The notes under the pieces: generated by a model | What the model saw: the letters and a program-made list of their open reading frames with translations, nothing else | Database searches by the model: none | Told to the model about the DNA's origin: nothing | Assembly: GCF_005876855.1 (NCBI RefSeq) | Contig: NZ_QLAE01000002.1 | Location: 124,001 to 188,000 of the forward strand | Source of the DNA: Stutzerimonas nosocomialis | GTDB taxonomy: Bacteria > Pseudomonadota > Gammaproteobacteria > Pseudomonadales > Pseudomonadaceae | Direction: 5' to 3' | Length of the DNA: 64,000 nucleotides | Program-made: the position numbers and the translations under genes | Shown: positions 26,834 through 35,334 of the stretch, in pieces | How the letters are laid out: each line of letters opens with the position of its first letter | Position numbering within the stretch: position 1 is the first letter of the stretch

Positions 26834-27304
26834 TCAGAGCGGCGGGTTCCAGCCGTCCATTCCGGAATAGATGGCATCGCGAAGCTGCCTGATGTGCCTG
26901 TTCAGCTCCGCCAGTTCCGTCGGCGACTGGCCGGAGGCCTGCAGCAGCGAATCCCCCAGGCAGCCCGCATCGGACTGGAGCGCGCGACCCTGCTCGGTCA
27001 GGGCAACGACGACCTGGCGCTCGTTTTGCGGGTTTCGGGTGCGGCGCACCAGGCCTGCGGCTTCCAGCCGCTTCAGCAGCGGCGTGAGGGTGCTCGATTC
27101 GAGCGCCAGCTTCTCCGCGATCCCGCTAACCGTCTGCTCGTCCTCTCGCCACAGGACGTTGAGCACGAGGTACTGCGGATAGGTCAGGCCCATCTCGTCG
27201 AGCAAGGGTTTGTAGATGCGCTGGATCGCAATGCTCGCCGAATAGATGGCGTAGCACAGCTGGTCGCCCATGGCGGGAGCAGGGTTGGCTTTCTTGCGGG
27301 TCAT
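26834..27304 (-). CDS. MarR-family regulator, OhrR type (organic-peroxide sensor)
   Basis: A 156-residue winged-helix repressor. The N-terminal segment DQLCYAIYSAS carries Cys17 in the setting of the redox-sensing cysteine of OhrR; YKPLLDEMGLTYPQYLVL and TLTPLLKRLEAAGLVRR are the OhrR dimer and recognition-helix segments. OhrR proteins repress until the cysteine is oxidised by organic hydroperoxides. The usual target, ohr, is not adjacent; instead the gene is divergent from an exported alpha/beta hydrolase, with two near-identical palindromes in the 129-base gap, one of them only 35 bases upstream of this gene's start. Autoregulation is therefore likely. Confidence 0.88.
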   Translation of the reverse strand: MTRKKANPAPAMGDQLCYAIYSASIAIQRIYKPLLDEMGLTYPQYLVLNVLWREDEQTVSGIAEKLALESSTLTPLLKRLEAAGLVRRTRNPQNERQVVVALTEQGRALQSDAGCLGDSLLQASGQSPTELAELNRHIRQLRDAIYSGMDGWNPPL

Positions 27305-27339
27305 GAGGTGCTCGTCGGGAACTGCCGGTAACTGATATT

Positions 27340-27356
27340 GCGATAAATGTTATCGC
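27340..27356. promoter_or_regulatory. operator palindrome 1 of the OhrR-type regulator (proposed)
   Basis: Perfect 7-bp inverted repeat GCGATAA-ATG-TTATCGC, proximal to the regulator gene. A TTGACA (27357-27362) that could be a rightward -35 box abuts it, although no good -10 is correctly spaced. It is identical to site 2 apart from one spacer base. Confidence 0.75.
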
Positions 27357-27394
27357 TTGACAATCGATGAGCCCTGTCGCAGCTTATGGTTATC

Positions 27395-27411
27395 GCGATA
27401 ACTGTTATCGC
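27395..27411. promoter_or_regulatory. operator palindrome 2 of the OhrR-type regulator (proposed)
   Basis: Perfect 7-bp inverted repeat GCGATAA-CTG-TTATCGC. It overlaps a second perfect palindrome, GTTATCGCGATAAC (27389-27402), so three TTATCGC-type half-sites are crowded here. The two 17-bp sites are 55 bases apart, start to start. This site lies 22 bases upstream of the hydrolase start. Confidence 0.75.
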
Positions 27412-27433
27412 GAAACATGGCGAGAGGACCAGA

Positions 27434-28213
27434 ATGATGAAGATAAAAAAACTGTTGTGCGTAATCGCGACTATCGTAATCAGCTCGGCCGGCTTCGCGC
27501 ATTCGGCCGAGCGGATTCCCGACGCTCAGGCCGTCAGAAACGTGGTGCTGGTGCATGGCGCTTTCGCTGACGGCTCGGGGTGGCGCGGCGTGTACGACGA
27601 GCTGACCGGGCGCGGATACCGGGTCACGATCGTCCAGAACCCACTCACCTCGCTTGCCGACGATGTCGCCGCGACGAAACGGATTCTCGATCGCCAGGAC
27701 GGGCCAACGCTGCTGGTCGGCCATTCCTACGGCGGCACGGTGATCACCGAGGCCGGCGTGGACCCGAAGGTTGCCGGGCTGGTTTACGTCTCGGCCCTGG
27801 CGCCGGACGTCGGGGAATCGACGGGCTCGCAGTTCAAGGACATACCGGCTCCGCCGGAATTCATCATCGAGACTCAGGAAGATGGCTTCGGATTCATCGA
27901 TCTCGAGCAGTTTCGGGTCGGCTTCGCGGGTGACACCAGCGAGGCGGACGCCGCCTTCCTGCGCGACTCGCAGGTCCCGATCAACATGGCGATCTTCGAC
28001 ACCCCGGTCACCCGGGCCGCCTGGAAGAGCAAGCCGAGCTGGGCGGTCGTCGCCACGCAGGACAAGGCGATCGACCCGGCATTGTTGCGTCATACCGCCA
28101 AACGCATCGGCGCCCAGGTCGAGGAGGTGGACGCGAGCCACGTGCCGTTCCTCACCCAGCCCAAGGCGGTCGCCGATGCCGTCGATCGTGCCGCGCGGGG
28201 CGCCTCCCGCTGA
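27434..28213 (+). CDS. exported alpha/beta hydrolase
   Basis: A 259-residue alpha/beta hydrolase with an N-terminal signal peptide (MMKIKKLLCVIATIVIS..., cleavage after AHSA at about residue 26). The oxyanion segment VLVHGAFADGSGW and the nucleophile elbow GHSYGGT are clear; VVATQDKAIDP and DASHVPFLTQP supply the likely acid and catalytic His. It resembles the small esterase branch often called salicylate-esterase-like. The start at 27434 is supported by GAGAGGA about 6 bases upstream; an upstream ATG in frame would place 16 extra residues before the signal peptide. It is divergent from the OhrR-type gene and shares its operators, so induction by organic peroxide or a related electrophile is a reasonable inference; substrate unknown. 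Confidence 0.85.
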   Translation: MMKIKKLLCVIATIVISSAGFAHSAERIPDAQAVRNVVLVHGAFADGSGWRGVYDELTGRGYRVTIVQNPLTSLADDVAATKRILDRQDGPTLLVGHSYGGTVITEAGVDPKVAGLVYVSALAPDVGESTGSQFKDIPAPPEFIIETQEDGFGFIDLEQFRVGFAGDTSEADAAFLRDSQVPINMAIFDTPVTRAAWKSKPSWAVVATQDKAIDPALLRHTAKRIGAQVEEVDASHVPFLTQPKAVADAVDRAARGASR

Positions 28214-28245
28214 CGGACCGCCGTCGAGCCCGCGCCGGCGGGGCA

Positions 28246-28268
28246 GGGCGGCCAGCCGTGGGCCGCCC
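28246..28268. other. GC hairpin after the hydrolase gene, no T-run
   Basis: Stem GGGCGGCC / GGCCGCCC with a 7-nt loop. There is no poly-T after it, so it is not a clear intrinsic terminator. Confidence 0.3.
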
Positions 28269-28355
28269 GTCCCTGGCCGGCGATGGACCCCCTGAAAAAG
28301 GCGAATGACCTGGGCGAAGCCAGGTTCCAGATACTCTCTTTGAGGACGACATTCC

Positions 28356-29948
28356 ATGGGTAGCGATTCCGTCAATCCGCATCGGCCATTGAAGGCCGAT
28401 GCGGCCGATCTCGATTCACGTTATGACTTCATCGTCTGCGGAGCGGGCTCCGCTGGATGCGTGGTCGCGGCGCGGCTGGCCGAGCGACCCGAAGTCCGGG
28501 TCCTGCTGATAGAGGCGGGCGGCGATGGCGTCTGCCCGGCGACGACAGAGCCCGGCAGCTGGCCGTTGAACCTCGGCACCGAGCGCGACTGGGCTTTCGA
28601 AAGCGAGCCGGGGCCACACCTGAACGGCCGCCGTCTGCCCCTGAACATGGGCAAGGGGCTGGGCGGCGGCTCGAGCATCAACGTCATGGTCTGGGCGCGA
28701 GGCCATGAGTCCGACTGGGAGTATTTCGCTTCGCAATCGGGCGATCCTGCCTGGGGCTACGCGTCGGTACTCGGCTACTACCGGCGAATCGAAGACTGGC
28801 AGGGCGCCGCTGACCCGCAGCGTCGCGGCTCGGGCGGGCCCGTGCACGTGGCGCCTCCCGTTGCGCCGCAGCCACTGGCCCAGGTCACGGTCGAGGCCGC
28901 CGGCCTGCTGGGCATTCCGCGGTTCGACAGCTCCAACGGGGCGATGATGGAGGGGCCGGGCGGTGCCGCGATCGCCGACCTGAGCATTCGCGACGGCAAG
29001 CGGCAGTCGATGTATCAGGCCTACATTCTCCAGCGTCCGCATCGGCCGAACCTGAAGGTACTGCCCCATGCGCTCGTTTCCCGCCTGCGGCTGCAAGGCC
29101 GCAAGGTGACCGGCGTCGAGGTGCTGGTGGACGGAGCGCCCAGGACGATCGAGGCGCGCAGCGAGGTGATCCTGTGCCTGGGGGCGATCAACACGCCCAA
29201 GGTGCTCATGCAATCGGGCATCGGCCCGGAGGAGGAACTCGGGGCGCACGGCATCGACGTGGTACAGCACCTGCCGGGCGTCGGCCGGAATCATCAGGAC
29301 CATGTGGCCTTCGGCTGTACCTGGGAGTACCTGCAGCCGCAGGAAGTCGGCGGCGGCGGATGCGAAGCCAAGCTGTACTGGAAAAGCGATTCGCGCCTCG
29401 ACGCTCCGGATCTTCTGCACTTCCAGCTCGAGTTCGCCGTGCCGTCCCCGGCCGAGGTCGGCATCGCCGCTCCCGAACACGGCTGGACCATGTTTGCCGG
29501 CCTGGCCCGCCCCAGGAGCCGGGGACGTCTGCGCCTGTCAGGGGCCGGCCCGCTGGACAGGATGCTCATCGAATCGAACGCGCTGAGCGAGCCGGAGGAC
29601 ATGGCGGCCGCACTGTCGACCGTCGAGTTGTGCCGCGAGCTGGGCAACCACCCGGCATTCGGGCGGCTGGTGAAGCGGGAGGTCGTGCCCGGCCAGCGGG
29701 ACCGTCGCGCCATGGAGCAGTTCGTTCGTGACTCGGCGGTCACCTATTGGCACCAGTCCTGCACAGCGAAGATGGGGCGGGACGCCGACTCGGTCGTCGA
29801 TCATCGGCTGCGGGTGTACGGCATCGACAACCTGCGCATCGCCGATGCTTCGATCATGCCGCGGATCACGATCGGCAACACCATGGCGCCCTGCGTGGTC
29901 ATCGGCGAGCGCGCCGCCGACATGATCCGCGCCGACCATGGGCTCTAG
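28356..29948 (+). CDS. GMC-family FAD oxidoreductase (choline-dehydrogenase-like)
   Basis: A 530-residue glucose-methanol-choline oxidoreductase. The N-terminal FAD site is CGAGSAGCVVAARLAE followed by LLIEAG (GxGxxG...E); the GMC signature appears as NMGKGLGGGSSINVMVWARG; the C-terminal catalytic pair is His in TYWHQSC and Asn in IGNTMAPCVVIGERAA. There is no signal peptide, so it is cytoplasmic. Members oxidise alcohols to aldehydes; the substrate here cannot be read from the sequence. TGAGGA precedes the ATG. A FAD monooxygenase follows 75 bases later in the same direction and could be co-transcribed. Confidence 0.9.
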   Translation: MGSDSVNPHRPLKADAADLDSRYDFIVCGAGSAGCVVAARLAERPEVRVLLIEAGGDGVCPATTEPGSWPLNLGTERDWAFESEPGPHLNGRRLPLNMGKGLGGGSSINVMVWARGHESDWEYFASQSGDPAWGYASVLGYYRRIEDWQGAADPQRRGSGGPVHVAPPVAPQPLAQVTVEAAGLLGIPRFDSSNGAMMEGPGGAAIADLSIRDGKRQSMYQAYILQRPHRPNLKVLPHALVSRLRLQGRKVTGVEVLVDGAPRTIEARSEVILCLGAINTPKVLMQSGIGPEEELGAHGIDVVQHLPGVGRNHQDHVAFGCTWEYLQPQEVGGGGCEAKLYWKSDSRLDAPDLLHFQLEFAVPSPAEVGIAAPEHGWTMFAGLARPRSRGRLRLSGAGPLDRMLIESNALSEPEDMAAALSTVELCRELGNHPAFGRLVKREVVPGQRDRRAMEQFVRDSAVTYWHQSCTAKMGRDADSVVDHRLRVYGIDNLRIADASIMPRITIGNTMAPCVVIGERAADMIRADHGL

Positions 29949-30023
29949 GCGCGTTGCCGAGCGGCCTGCCACGCGTGAAGCGGTCTCTTTGGGTCAATAA
30001 CCGACGATGAAAGGATGCGGACG

Positions 30024-31136
30024 ATGAGGATATTGGTGGTGGGCGGCGGCATCGCCGGCTTTTCCATGGCCCGGGCGCTCGAGCTCAAGGGCTATCGACC
30101 CGAGCTGGTCGAGCGCCGTCCCGATGAACTCTCGGGCGGCACCGGGCTTTATCTGCCGGGCAACGTTGCCCGGGCGCTGGGTCAGCTCGGCCTGCACGAG
30201 GCGGTTCGCGAGGCGGCTGTCGTGATCGCCTCGCAGCGCATACTGGACAGCCGTGGCCGGCCGTTGACCCTCACCCGGACGCAGGATGTCTGGGCGTCTT
30301 GTGGTCCATGCCTTTCGCTTCCGCGCGCGGCCTTGCATGCCCTTCTGCGCGACTCGCTGAGCAGCACGAGCGTTCGCTTCGGCGTCTCGCTGGAAGGACT
30401 GACGCCGTCGGGCCAGGGGTGCGAGGTGGCGTTTTCCGACGGCACGACGGCCAGCTACGACCTGGTCATCGGCGCGGACGGCATCGATTCGACCGTGCGT
30501 GGACTGATGGTCCCGGGCGTGCAGCCCGCCTATGTCGGGAACGTCTGCTGGCGCCTGATGGCGCGCAACACCACGGGCATCGAAGGCTGGACGGCCATGC
30601 TGGGCGCTGGACGCACCCTGCTGGCGATTCCCGTGAGCGCGGAGCAGGTCTACCTGTATGCCGACCTGGCGATAGCGGAGGCCGATATCCAGGAATCGCT
30701 CGCCCACACCTCCCTGGCGGGGCTGTTCGAGGGTTTCGCGGCGCCGCTGTTTCCGCTGATTGCCGATGTGCCACCGGACACGCCGGTCCATTTCGGCAGG
30801 ATCAGGCAGGTGGTGCTGGACGACTGGACCCGCGGCCGCGTCGTGCTCATCGGCGACGCCGCGCACGCTTCCTCGCCCAGCATGGCCGAGGGCGCCGGGA
30901 TGGCGATCGAGGATGCGCTGGTGCTGGCCGAGGTCCTCGCGGCGTCCGGCAGTCCCGACGCCGCGCTTGCCGCCTACACGGCCAGACGCCGCCCGCGGGT
31001 CGACTGGGTGCAGCGACAATGCGTGGCGCGGGACAGGATGCGCACCCTGCCCACGCCGGCGCGCAATGGCGTCCTCAGGTTGCTCGGCAACAGGCTGTAC
31101 AGGCGGAGCTATACGCCTTTGCTTGCGCCTGTGTGA
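30024..31136 (+). CDS. FAD-dependent aromatic-type monooxygenase
   Basis: A 370-residue flavoprotein hydroxylase (UbiH/PHBH fold). The start at 30024 is chosen over the ATG at 30015 because AAAGGA sits about 8 bases before it but abuts the earlier ATG; the protein then begins directly with the FAD strand RILVVGGGIAGFSMARALE. A DG-type motif (LVIGADGIDSTVR) and the GDAAHASSPSMAEGAGMAIEDA segment complete the set. Such enzymes use NAD(P)H and O2 to hydroxylate aromatic or related substrates. It lies between a GMC oxidoreductase and a small membrane-anchored protein, all on one strand, which suggests a small catabolic or detoxification unit. Confidence 0.88.
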   Translation: MRILVVGGGIAGFSMARALELKGYRPELVERRPDELSGGTGLYLPGNVARALGQLGLHEAVREAAVVIASQRILDSRGRPLTLTRTQDVWASCGPCLSLPRAALHALLRDSLSSTSVRFGVSLEGLTPSGQGCEVAFSDGTTASYDLVIGADGIDSTVRGLMVPGVQPAYVGNVCWRLMARNTTGIEGWTAMLGAGRTLLAIPVSAEQVYLYADLAIAEADIQESLAHTSLAGLFEGFAAPLFPLIADVPPDTPVHFGRIRQVVLDDWTRGRVVLIGDAAHASSPSMAEGAGMAIEDALVLAEVLAASGSPDAALAAYTARRRPRVDWVQRQCVARDRMRTLPTPARNGVLRLLGNRLYRRSYTPLLAPV

Positions 31137-31151
31137 ACAGAGGCGCGAACG

Positions 31152-31547
31152 ATGCTGAAGCAATTCATCGTTGTGGTTATGGGCCTGGTGCTCGCCGCCG
31201 GGGCGGTGGTTGCCACCGCAGCCTATCTGGCGACGCCGACAGTGGTGGTGAAGAACCAGGCGAGCGTCGAAGTCGACGTCACGGCGCGATGGAACCGGGC
31301 AAGCAAAGCGCTGGGCGTTATCCCGCCGGGCGCCAGCCGGACGTTCAAAACGGGCGGCGAGGCGGCGATGAGCTTCGACGTCGGTTATCCCGCTGGGCAG
31401 CGCATCGCCACCGAGAGGGCGTATTTCACGACGGCAACGATCGTGACCGCTCTGGTCACGGACGCCTCCGTCAAGGTCTCCACCCGGCTGCGGGGTGGCG
31501 ATGCGGTTATGCAGGTGGTGGCCGCCCGGCCCGAGGCGGCCGAATGA
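31152..31547 (+). CDS. small protein with an N-terminal membrane anchor or signal (131 aa)
   Basis: I recognise no family. Residues ~4-27 are hydrophobic (FIVVVMGLVLAAGAVVATAAYL), acting as a membrane anchor or uncleaved signal. The rest is beta-rich (VVVKNQASVEVDVTARW, KVSTRLRGG) and probably periplasmic. Translation starts 16 bases after the monooxygenase stop with AGAGG upstream, so it is very likely in the same transcript. It converges on the SDR gene, and I see no clear terminator in the 49 bases between. Confidence 0.65.
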   Translation: MLKQFIVVVMGLVLAAGAVVATAAYLATPTVVVKNQASVEVDVTARWNRASKALGVIPPGASRTFKTGGEAAMSFDVGYPAGQRIATERAYFTTATIVTALVTDASVKVSTRLRGGDAVMQVVAARPEAAE

Positions 31548-31596
31548 GCCTTCCCCTGCGGCGCCGGCCGATCGGGCATCAGCGGTCGGTTCGACC

Positions 31597-32373
31597 TCAG
31601 ACCGTCGGGACCGTGCCGCCATCGATGGTGATGTCCGTTCCACTGATCGCCGCTGCTCTGGGTGATGCCAGGAAGGCGATCAGGTCGGCCACTTCCTCTG
31701 GCCTGGCCGGCCTCCCCAAGGGGATACCGCCGAGCGCGTCCATGATGATCCGTTTGCCACCCTCGTAGTCGGTGCCGCTTTGCTCGGCCAGGCGTTCGGC
31801 CAGAGCCACGGCCGACTCGGTCTCGACCCAGCCGGGGGACACCCGCAGCACCCGAACGCCCTTGGGCGTCACTTCCTTGGACAGGCTCTTGCTGTAGGCG
31901 CTCAGGGCTGCCTTGGCGGCCGCATAGGCGGTCGTCGATTCAGGCAGAGGCATTCGTGCCTGGATGGAGGCCACGTGAATCACCACGCCGGCTCCCCGGG
32001 CCACCATGTCCGGAACCAGCGCCCGATCCAGGCGCACCGCCGGGAAGAGATTCAGGGCTAATTCCCGCTCCCATTCCTCGTCGGACAAGGCGGCAAAGCC
32101 ACCGCCTGGTGCGGATGAGCCTCCCAGTACGTGAGCGACGATGTCGACGCCGCCGAGGCGCTGCACCCTGTCCACCACGTCCGCGCAGCCGTCGGCGCTG
32201 GTCAGGTCGGTTTCGATGAAGGTGGCACCGATTACCGATGTCGACGCGTGCCTGGCAACGGCCAGGACCTGCGCGCCTTGCTCGACGAAGCGCTGCATCA
32301 CGGCCGCACCGATTCCACGGCTGGCACCGGTCACCAGCACGCGTTTGCCGGCAAGCTCCAGGTTCATGCTCAT
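31597..32373 (-). CDS. short-chain dehydrogenase/reductase (SDR)
   Basis: A 258-residue classical [14 protein letters not shown] is the NAD(P) site; the catalytic Ser is in VASIQ and Tyr/Lys in YAAAK; the C-terminal [10 protein letters not shown] is the usual oligomerisation end. Substrate unknown. The start at 32373 is set by a one-base TGATG overlap with the upstream NTF2-like gene; a longer frame upstream crosses that gene and is Arg-rich shadow. The pair is divergent from an HxlR regulator, a common arrangement for regulator-controlled quinone or aldehyde detoxification genes. Confidence 0.88.
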   Translation of the reverse strand: MSMNLELAGKRVLVTGASRGIGAAVMQRFVEQGAQVLAVARHASTSVIGATFIETDLTSADGCADVVDRVQRLGGVDIVAHVLGGSSAPGGGFAALSDEEWERELALNLFPAVRLDRALVPDMVARGAGVVIHVASIQARMPLPESTTAYAAAKAALSAYSKSLSKEVTPKGVRVLRVSPGWVETESAVALAERLAEQSGTDYEGGKRIIMDALGGIPLGRPARPEEVADLIAFLASPRAAAISGTDITIDGGTVPTV

Positions 32374-32699
32374 CAGTCGATCTCCAGGCGATCGATCCGA
32401 TCGCCGTTCAGGTGGAAGACGTAGCGCAACCGTGCCGGGGAGCCCGGAAAGGTGCCGGATACACGGGCCATCACGGTGACCTTGCCGTCCTGTTCCCGCT
32501 GTTCCAACGGCTCGGCCTGGAAGCGATAGAGGCGCCGCGCTTCGTCCAGCCATGCGCTGATGGCGTCGTGGCCGACGTGGGTACGTCGCTCGTCGACAAC
32601 GACCGCATCGGTGGAAAAGCACGGGTGCAACGGTGGCTGTGCTGGTCCGTTACTGAGGGCGAAGAAGGTTGCGATTGGCGAAGGCAGCGGCTCGGTCAT
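32373..32699 (-). CDS. NTF2-like / SnoaL-type small protein
   Basis: A 108-residue alpha+beta protein with the cone-fold pattern of the NTF2/SnoaL superfamily: an N-terminal helix, [19 protein letters not shown] (a typical G-x-D-A-I helix segment), and C-terminal strands ending [14 protein letters not shown]. The family includes isomerases, dehydratases and binding proteins, so the reaction is undetermined. AAGGTGA precedes its start. Its stop overlaps the SDR start by one base, giving tight coupling. The HxlR gene starts 90 bases away on the other strand. Confidence 0.75.
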   Translation of the reverse strand: MTEPLPSPIATFFALSNGPAQPPLHPCFSTDAVVVDERRTHVGHDAISAWLDEARRLYRFQAEPLEQREQDGKVTVMARVSGTFPGSPARLRYVFHLNGDRIDRLEID

Positions 32700-32789
32700 G
32701 TCAGATTCACCTTGTCAGGGGGTGGCTTTACAGTGTCGCCATCCACTAACCTATCGACAAGAACGCACCTAAAAGTAAGTAACTACCCC

Positions 32790-33122
32790 ATGACCATCTA
32801 CACGCCGGACACGGCCGCAAGCGGTGTCGAAAACATCCTGAAGCTACTGGAGGGTCGGTGGAAACTGATCATCCTGTTCCACCTGTTCGACGGCAAGGTG
32901 CAACGCTTCTCCGACCTGGAAAGGCTGATTCCCGGCATTTCCCAGAAGATGCTGGCGCAACAACTGCGCCAGCTGGAAGCCGACGGCATCGTCTCGCGCA
33001 CCGTCTACCCCCAAGTCCCGCCGAAAGTCGAGTACCGCCTGACGGCCTGGGGACAGGCGCTGTGCCCGGCGCTGGACGCCCTGTTGAAATGGGCCGAGCA
33101 GCGCGACGCGTTGCTCGGCTGA
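32790..33122 (+). CDS. HxlR-family transcriptional regulator
   Basis: A 110-residue HxlR-type winged-helix protein. GRWKLIILFHLFDGKVQRFSDLERLIPGISQKMLAQQLRQLE followed by DGIVSRTVYPQVPPKVEYRLTAWG is the textbook HxlR helix-turn-helix plus wing. Members respond to aldehydes, quinones or thiols, and often regulate a divergent dehydrogenase. Here the divergent pair is NTF2-like plus SDR. The ATG at 32790 is the natural start; the frame is open much further upstream, but only as antisense of the divergent genes. The 90-base gap contains a GTAAGTAA direct repeat (32775-32782); I see no perfect palindrome in it. Confidence 0.88.
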   Translation: MTIYTPDTAASGVENILKLLEGRWKLIILFHLFDGKVQRFSDLERLIPGISQKMLAQQLRQLEADGIVSRTVYPQVPPKVEYRLTAWGQALCPALDALLKWAEQRDALLG

Positions 33123-33182
33123 CGCGCCATGCGGCGGGTACCGAGCATCGACAATCCTCTAGACCCAAAAGCCCGGAAACGA

Positions 33183-33210
33183 AAAAGGCCCACCTTGCGG
33201 TGAGCCTTTT
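33183..33210. terminator. bidirectional terminator, HxlR gene / tRNA-Thr
   Basis: Stem AAAAGGC-C-CACC / GGTG-A-GCCTTTT with a TTGC loop and one mismatch, flanked by A- and T-rich ends. It lies just beyond the 3' end of the minus-strand tRNA-Thr and after the plus-strand HxlR gene. Confidence 0.88.
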
Positions 33211-33220
33211 CGTGAATTCG

Positions 33221-33296
<76 letters not shown>

Positions 33297-33390
33297 ATGA
33301 AGGGTCGCCATTATATCCATTGCACGGGGCTAGTAAACCGTTGATTGCTGGGGATTTGCTGGCTTTCTTCGCAACGCGTCGAATCGGTGT

Positions 33391-34593
33391 TCAGGGGCGC
33401 TCGGCGAGCAGTAGCAGATTGCGAGGGGTCAGGCTGGTCGGGCAGAAGGTGCCGAGGCGCACGCGGTAGCCGCTTTCTTCGAGACGCAGCGCGCGGTCGA
33501 GCAGCAGCCAGAGTTCGAGCGGACGGCGGAACAGGTTGCGGACCGTTTCGAGGTTGCGCACCTGGGCCAGGCGCTGCCAACCGGCGTCTTCCAGTGCGTT
33601 CCAGTCCTGTTCGTCGACGTTGCCCAGGTTCTTGAGCGAGGCGAGGTCGCGGCAGTATTGGGCGAAGGGCTTGCGCAGCCAGGCGCTGGGGAGCGACGGC
33701 GTCGGCAGGTAGCTGTCGGTGCCACGCAGCCGGCGTTGCAGCAGGTCGAAGCCGAGGCGCCAGGCCATCGACTGGTCGCGTTGGCGTCGCTCGCGGGCGC
33801 CGGCCGTGACGGTTTCGCTGAGCGGCAGGCCGAGATCGTCGCGGCTCAGGGTCAGCGCAGACCGGCGAGCGGCCTGGGACAACGGCTGGTAGCGATCGCC
33901 TTCGATGCGGTTGTAGCAGCAGGGGGCGATGGCCAGCTGGCGGCAGCCGCGGCTCATGGCGAGCTCCATCAGCCTGACGTGCAGGTCGCCGCAGGCGTGC
34001 AGGGCGATGGGGGTGTGGCCTGGCTCGAGGCAGGTGGCTGCGTTCTCGGCCATCACGTCCTGCTGGCGATGGCTGGCCGCGATGTTCAGGCGGCGACTCA
34101 GTCGCTCGCCTTCGGCGACCAGCGCCGCGTCCCATTCCAGGCAGGTCAGGGGCATGTCGGGATAGGCCACCAGGCGGCCCAGGTGGCCTTTGCCGGCGCA
34201 CCAGTCGAGCCAGTGCCGTGGCGGTTCGGTGAACCCGAGGCGCCCGGCGAAGGCCTGTATCTGTTCCCATTTGCGGCCGGGCACGTCTACCGACTGGCGT
34301 GGCGCGCCTGTCGTTCGCGTGCTCGCGGGCAGTTCGTCGAGCCGTGAAAGCTCGGCGGCGCGGGTGGCGAGTTGGCCGAGGTTCGGCGGCGCGTCACCGG
34401 GCAGGCCCTGCAGGGCGATCCGTTCGGCATCGTCCAGCGAGCGGGCGCGTAGCCAGGCCGACCAGTCCGGGTGGTCGGCTTCCCACGGCAGGCGGAGGCA
34501 GGTGAAGGGGCGCGGGCGCCAAAGTGCCTGATGGGCGAGCAGGAAGGCGTCCAGCTCGCCGAACCGCGCCAATGTCCCGGTTGACGGCGCCAC
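33391..34593 (-). CDS. class I SAM-dependent methyltransferase (uncharacterised)
   Basis: A 400-residue protein with a methyltransferase core in the middle: DWCAGKGHLGR is the SAM-binding glycine loop, LTCLEWDAALV the second strand with its acidic ribose ligand, and ALHACGDLHVRLME and IAPCCYN follow, a pattern seen in the GSTCD-like / Methyltransf_32 group. The target (RNA, protein or small molecule) cannot be named. The start is a GTG at 34593 with no clear ribosome site; a TTG at 34573 is an alternative, so the first residues are uncertain. It lies 51 bases downstream of the amino-acid permease gene on the same strand and could be the tail of that operon. Confidence 0.8.
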   Translation of the reverse strand: MAPSTGTLARFGELDAFLLAHQALWRPRPFTCLRLPWEADHPDWSAWLRARSLDDAERIALQGLPGDAPPNLGQLATRAAELSRLDELPASTRTTGAPRQSVDVPGRKWEQIQAFAGRLGFTEPPRHWLDWCAGKGHLGRLVAYPDMPLTCLEWDAALVAEGERLSRRLNIAASHRQQDVMAENAATCLEPGHTPIALHACGDLHVRLMELAMSRGCRQLAIAPCCYNRIEGDRYQPLSQAARRSALTLSRDDLGLPLSETVTAGARERRQRDQSMAWRLGFDLLQRRLRGTDSYLPTPSLPSAWLRKPFAQYCRDLASLKNLGNVDEQDWNALEDAGWQRLAQVRNLETVRNLFRRPLELWLLLDRALRLEESGYRVRLGTFCPTSLTPRNLLLLAERP

Positions 34594-34644
34594 GTTGTTC
34601 AGCGGCGCCCGACGACACCCCGCCGCGGCAAGCGCAGCGGGCGG

Positions 34645-35334
34645 TCAGCGGCCCTGGCAGGCATCGACCCGCAGCCAGCGCTCGAGCAGTTTGAAGCCCT
34701 GCATGAGGACGAAGGCGATGACCAGGTAGATCAGGCCGGCGGTGAGGAACATCTCTTCGTGCATGTAGGTGCGGGCGGCGATCTTGCGCGCCATGCCGGT
34801 CAGTTCCAGCAGGGTGATGGTGCTGGCCAGGGCACTGGCCTTGAGCATCAGGATCACTTCGTTGCTGTAGGCCGGCAGGCCGATGCGCGCGGCACGCGGC
34901 AGGATGATGTGCAGCAGCGCCTGGCTGCGGGACATGCCCAGCGCCCGCGCCGCTTCGACTTCGCCGGCCGGTACGTTCTGGATGGCGCCACGCAGGATCT
35001 CGGCGATGTAGGCGGCAGTGTGCATGGTCATGGTGATGACCGCGCACCAGTACGGGTCGCGCAGATAGGGCCAGAGCACGCTTTCACGCACGGCTTCGAA
35101 CTGCGCCAGGCCGTAGTAGACGAGGAACAGCTGCACCAGCAGTGGCGTGCCGCGGAAGAAGAAGATGTATCCGTAGGGCAGGGCACGCACCGCGAGGACG
35201 CGTGACGAGCGGGCGATGCCCAATGGCAGTGCAAGGATGAGTCCGGCAATCACCGAGAGCCCCACCAGCTGCAGGGTCAGCCAGGCGCCTTCGAGAAAGC
35301 TCGGCAGCCAGCGGATGAAGATTTCCCAGGTCAT
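34645..35334 (-). CDS. amino-acid ABC transporter permease (HisM/ArtM type)
   Basis: A 229-residue inner-membrane permease of the histidine/basic or polar amino-acid family with about five hydrophobic segments. The EAA loop, which contacts the ATPase, is visible as EVEAARALGMSRSQALLHIILP. Its start overlaps the stop of the other permease by 4 bases (35331-35334). It is the last transporter gene of an ATPase - binding protein - permease - permease operon on the minus strand, the gene order I recall for P. aeruginosa PA5152-PA5155. Confidence 0.93.
   Translation of the reverse strand: MTWEIFIRWLPSFLEGAWLTLQLVGLSVIAGLILALPLGIARSSRVLAVRALPYGYIFFFRGTPLLVQLFLVYYGLAQFEAVRESVLWPYLRDPYWCAVITMTMHTAAYIAEILRGAIQNVPAGEVEAARALGMSRSQALLHIILPRAARIGLPAYSNEVILMLKASALASTITLLELTGMARKIAARTYMHEEMFLTAGLIYLVIAFVLMQGFKLLERWLRVDACQGR

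Noticed and set aside
28356-29948. Choline dehydrogenase betA for the GMC oxidoreductase
   Set aside because: Family motifs are generic GMC; there is no betI or betB next to it, and betT is 8-10 kb away on the other side of a tRNA and an ABC operon.
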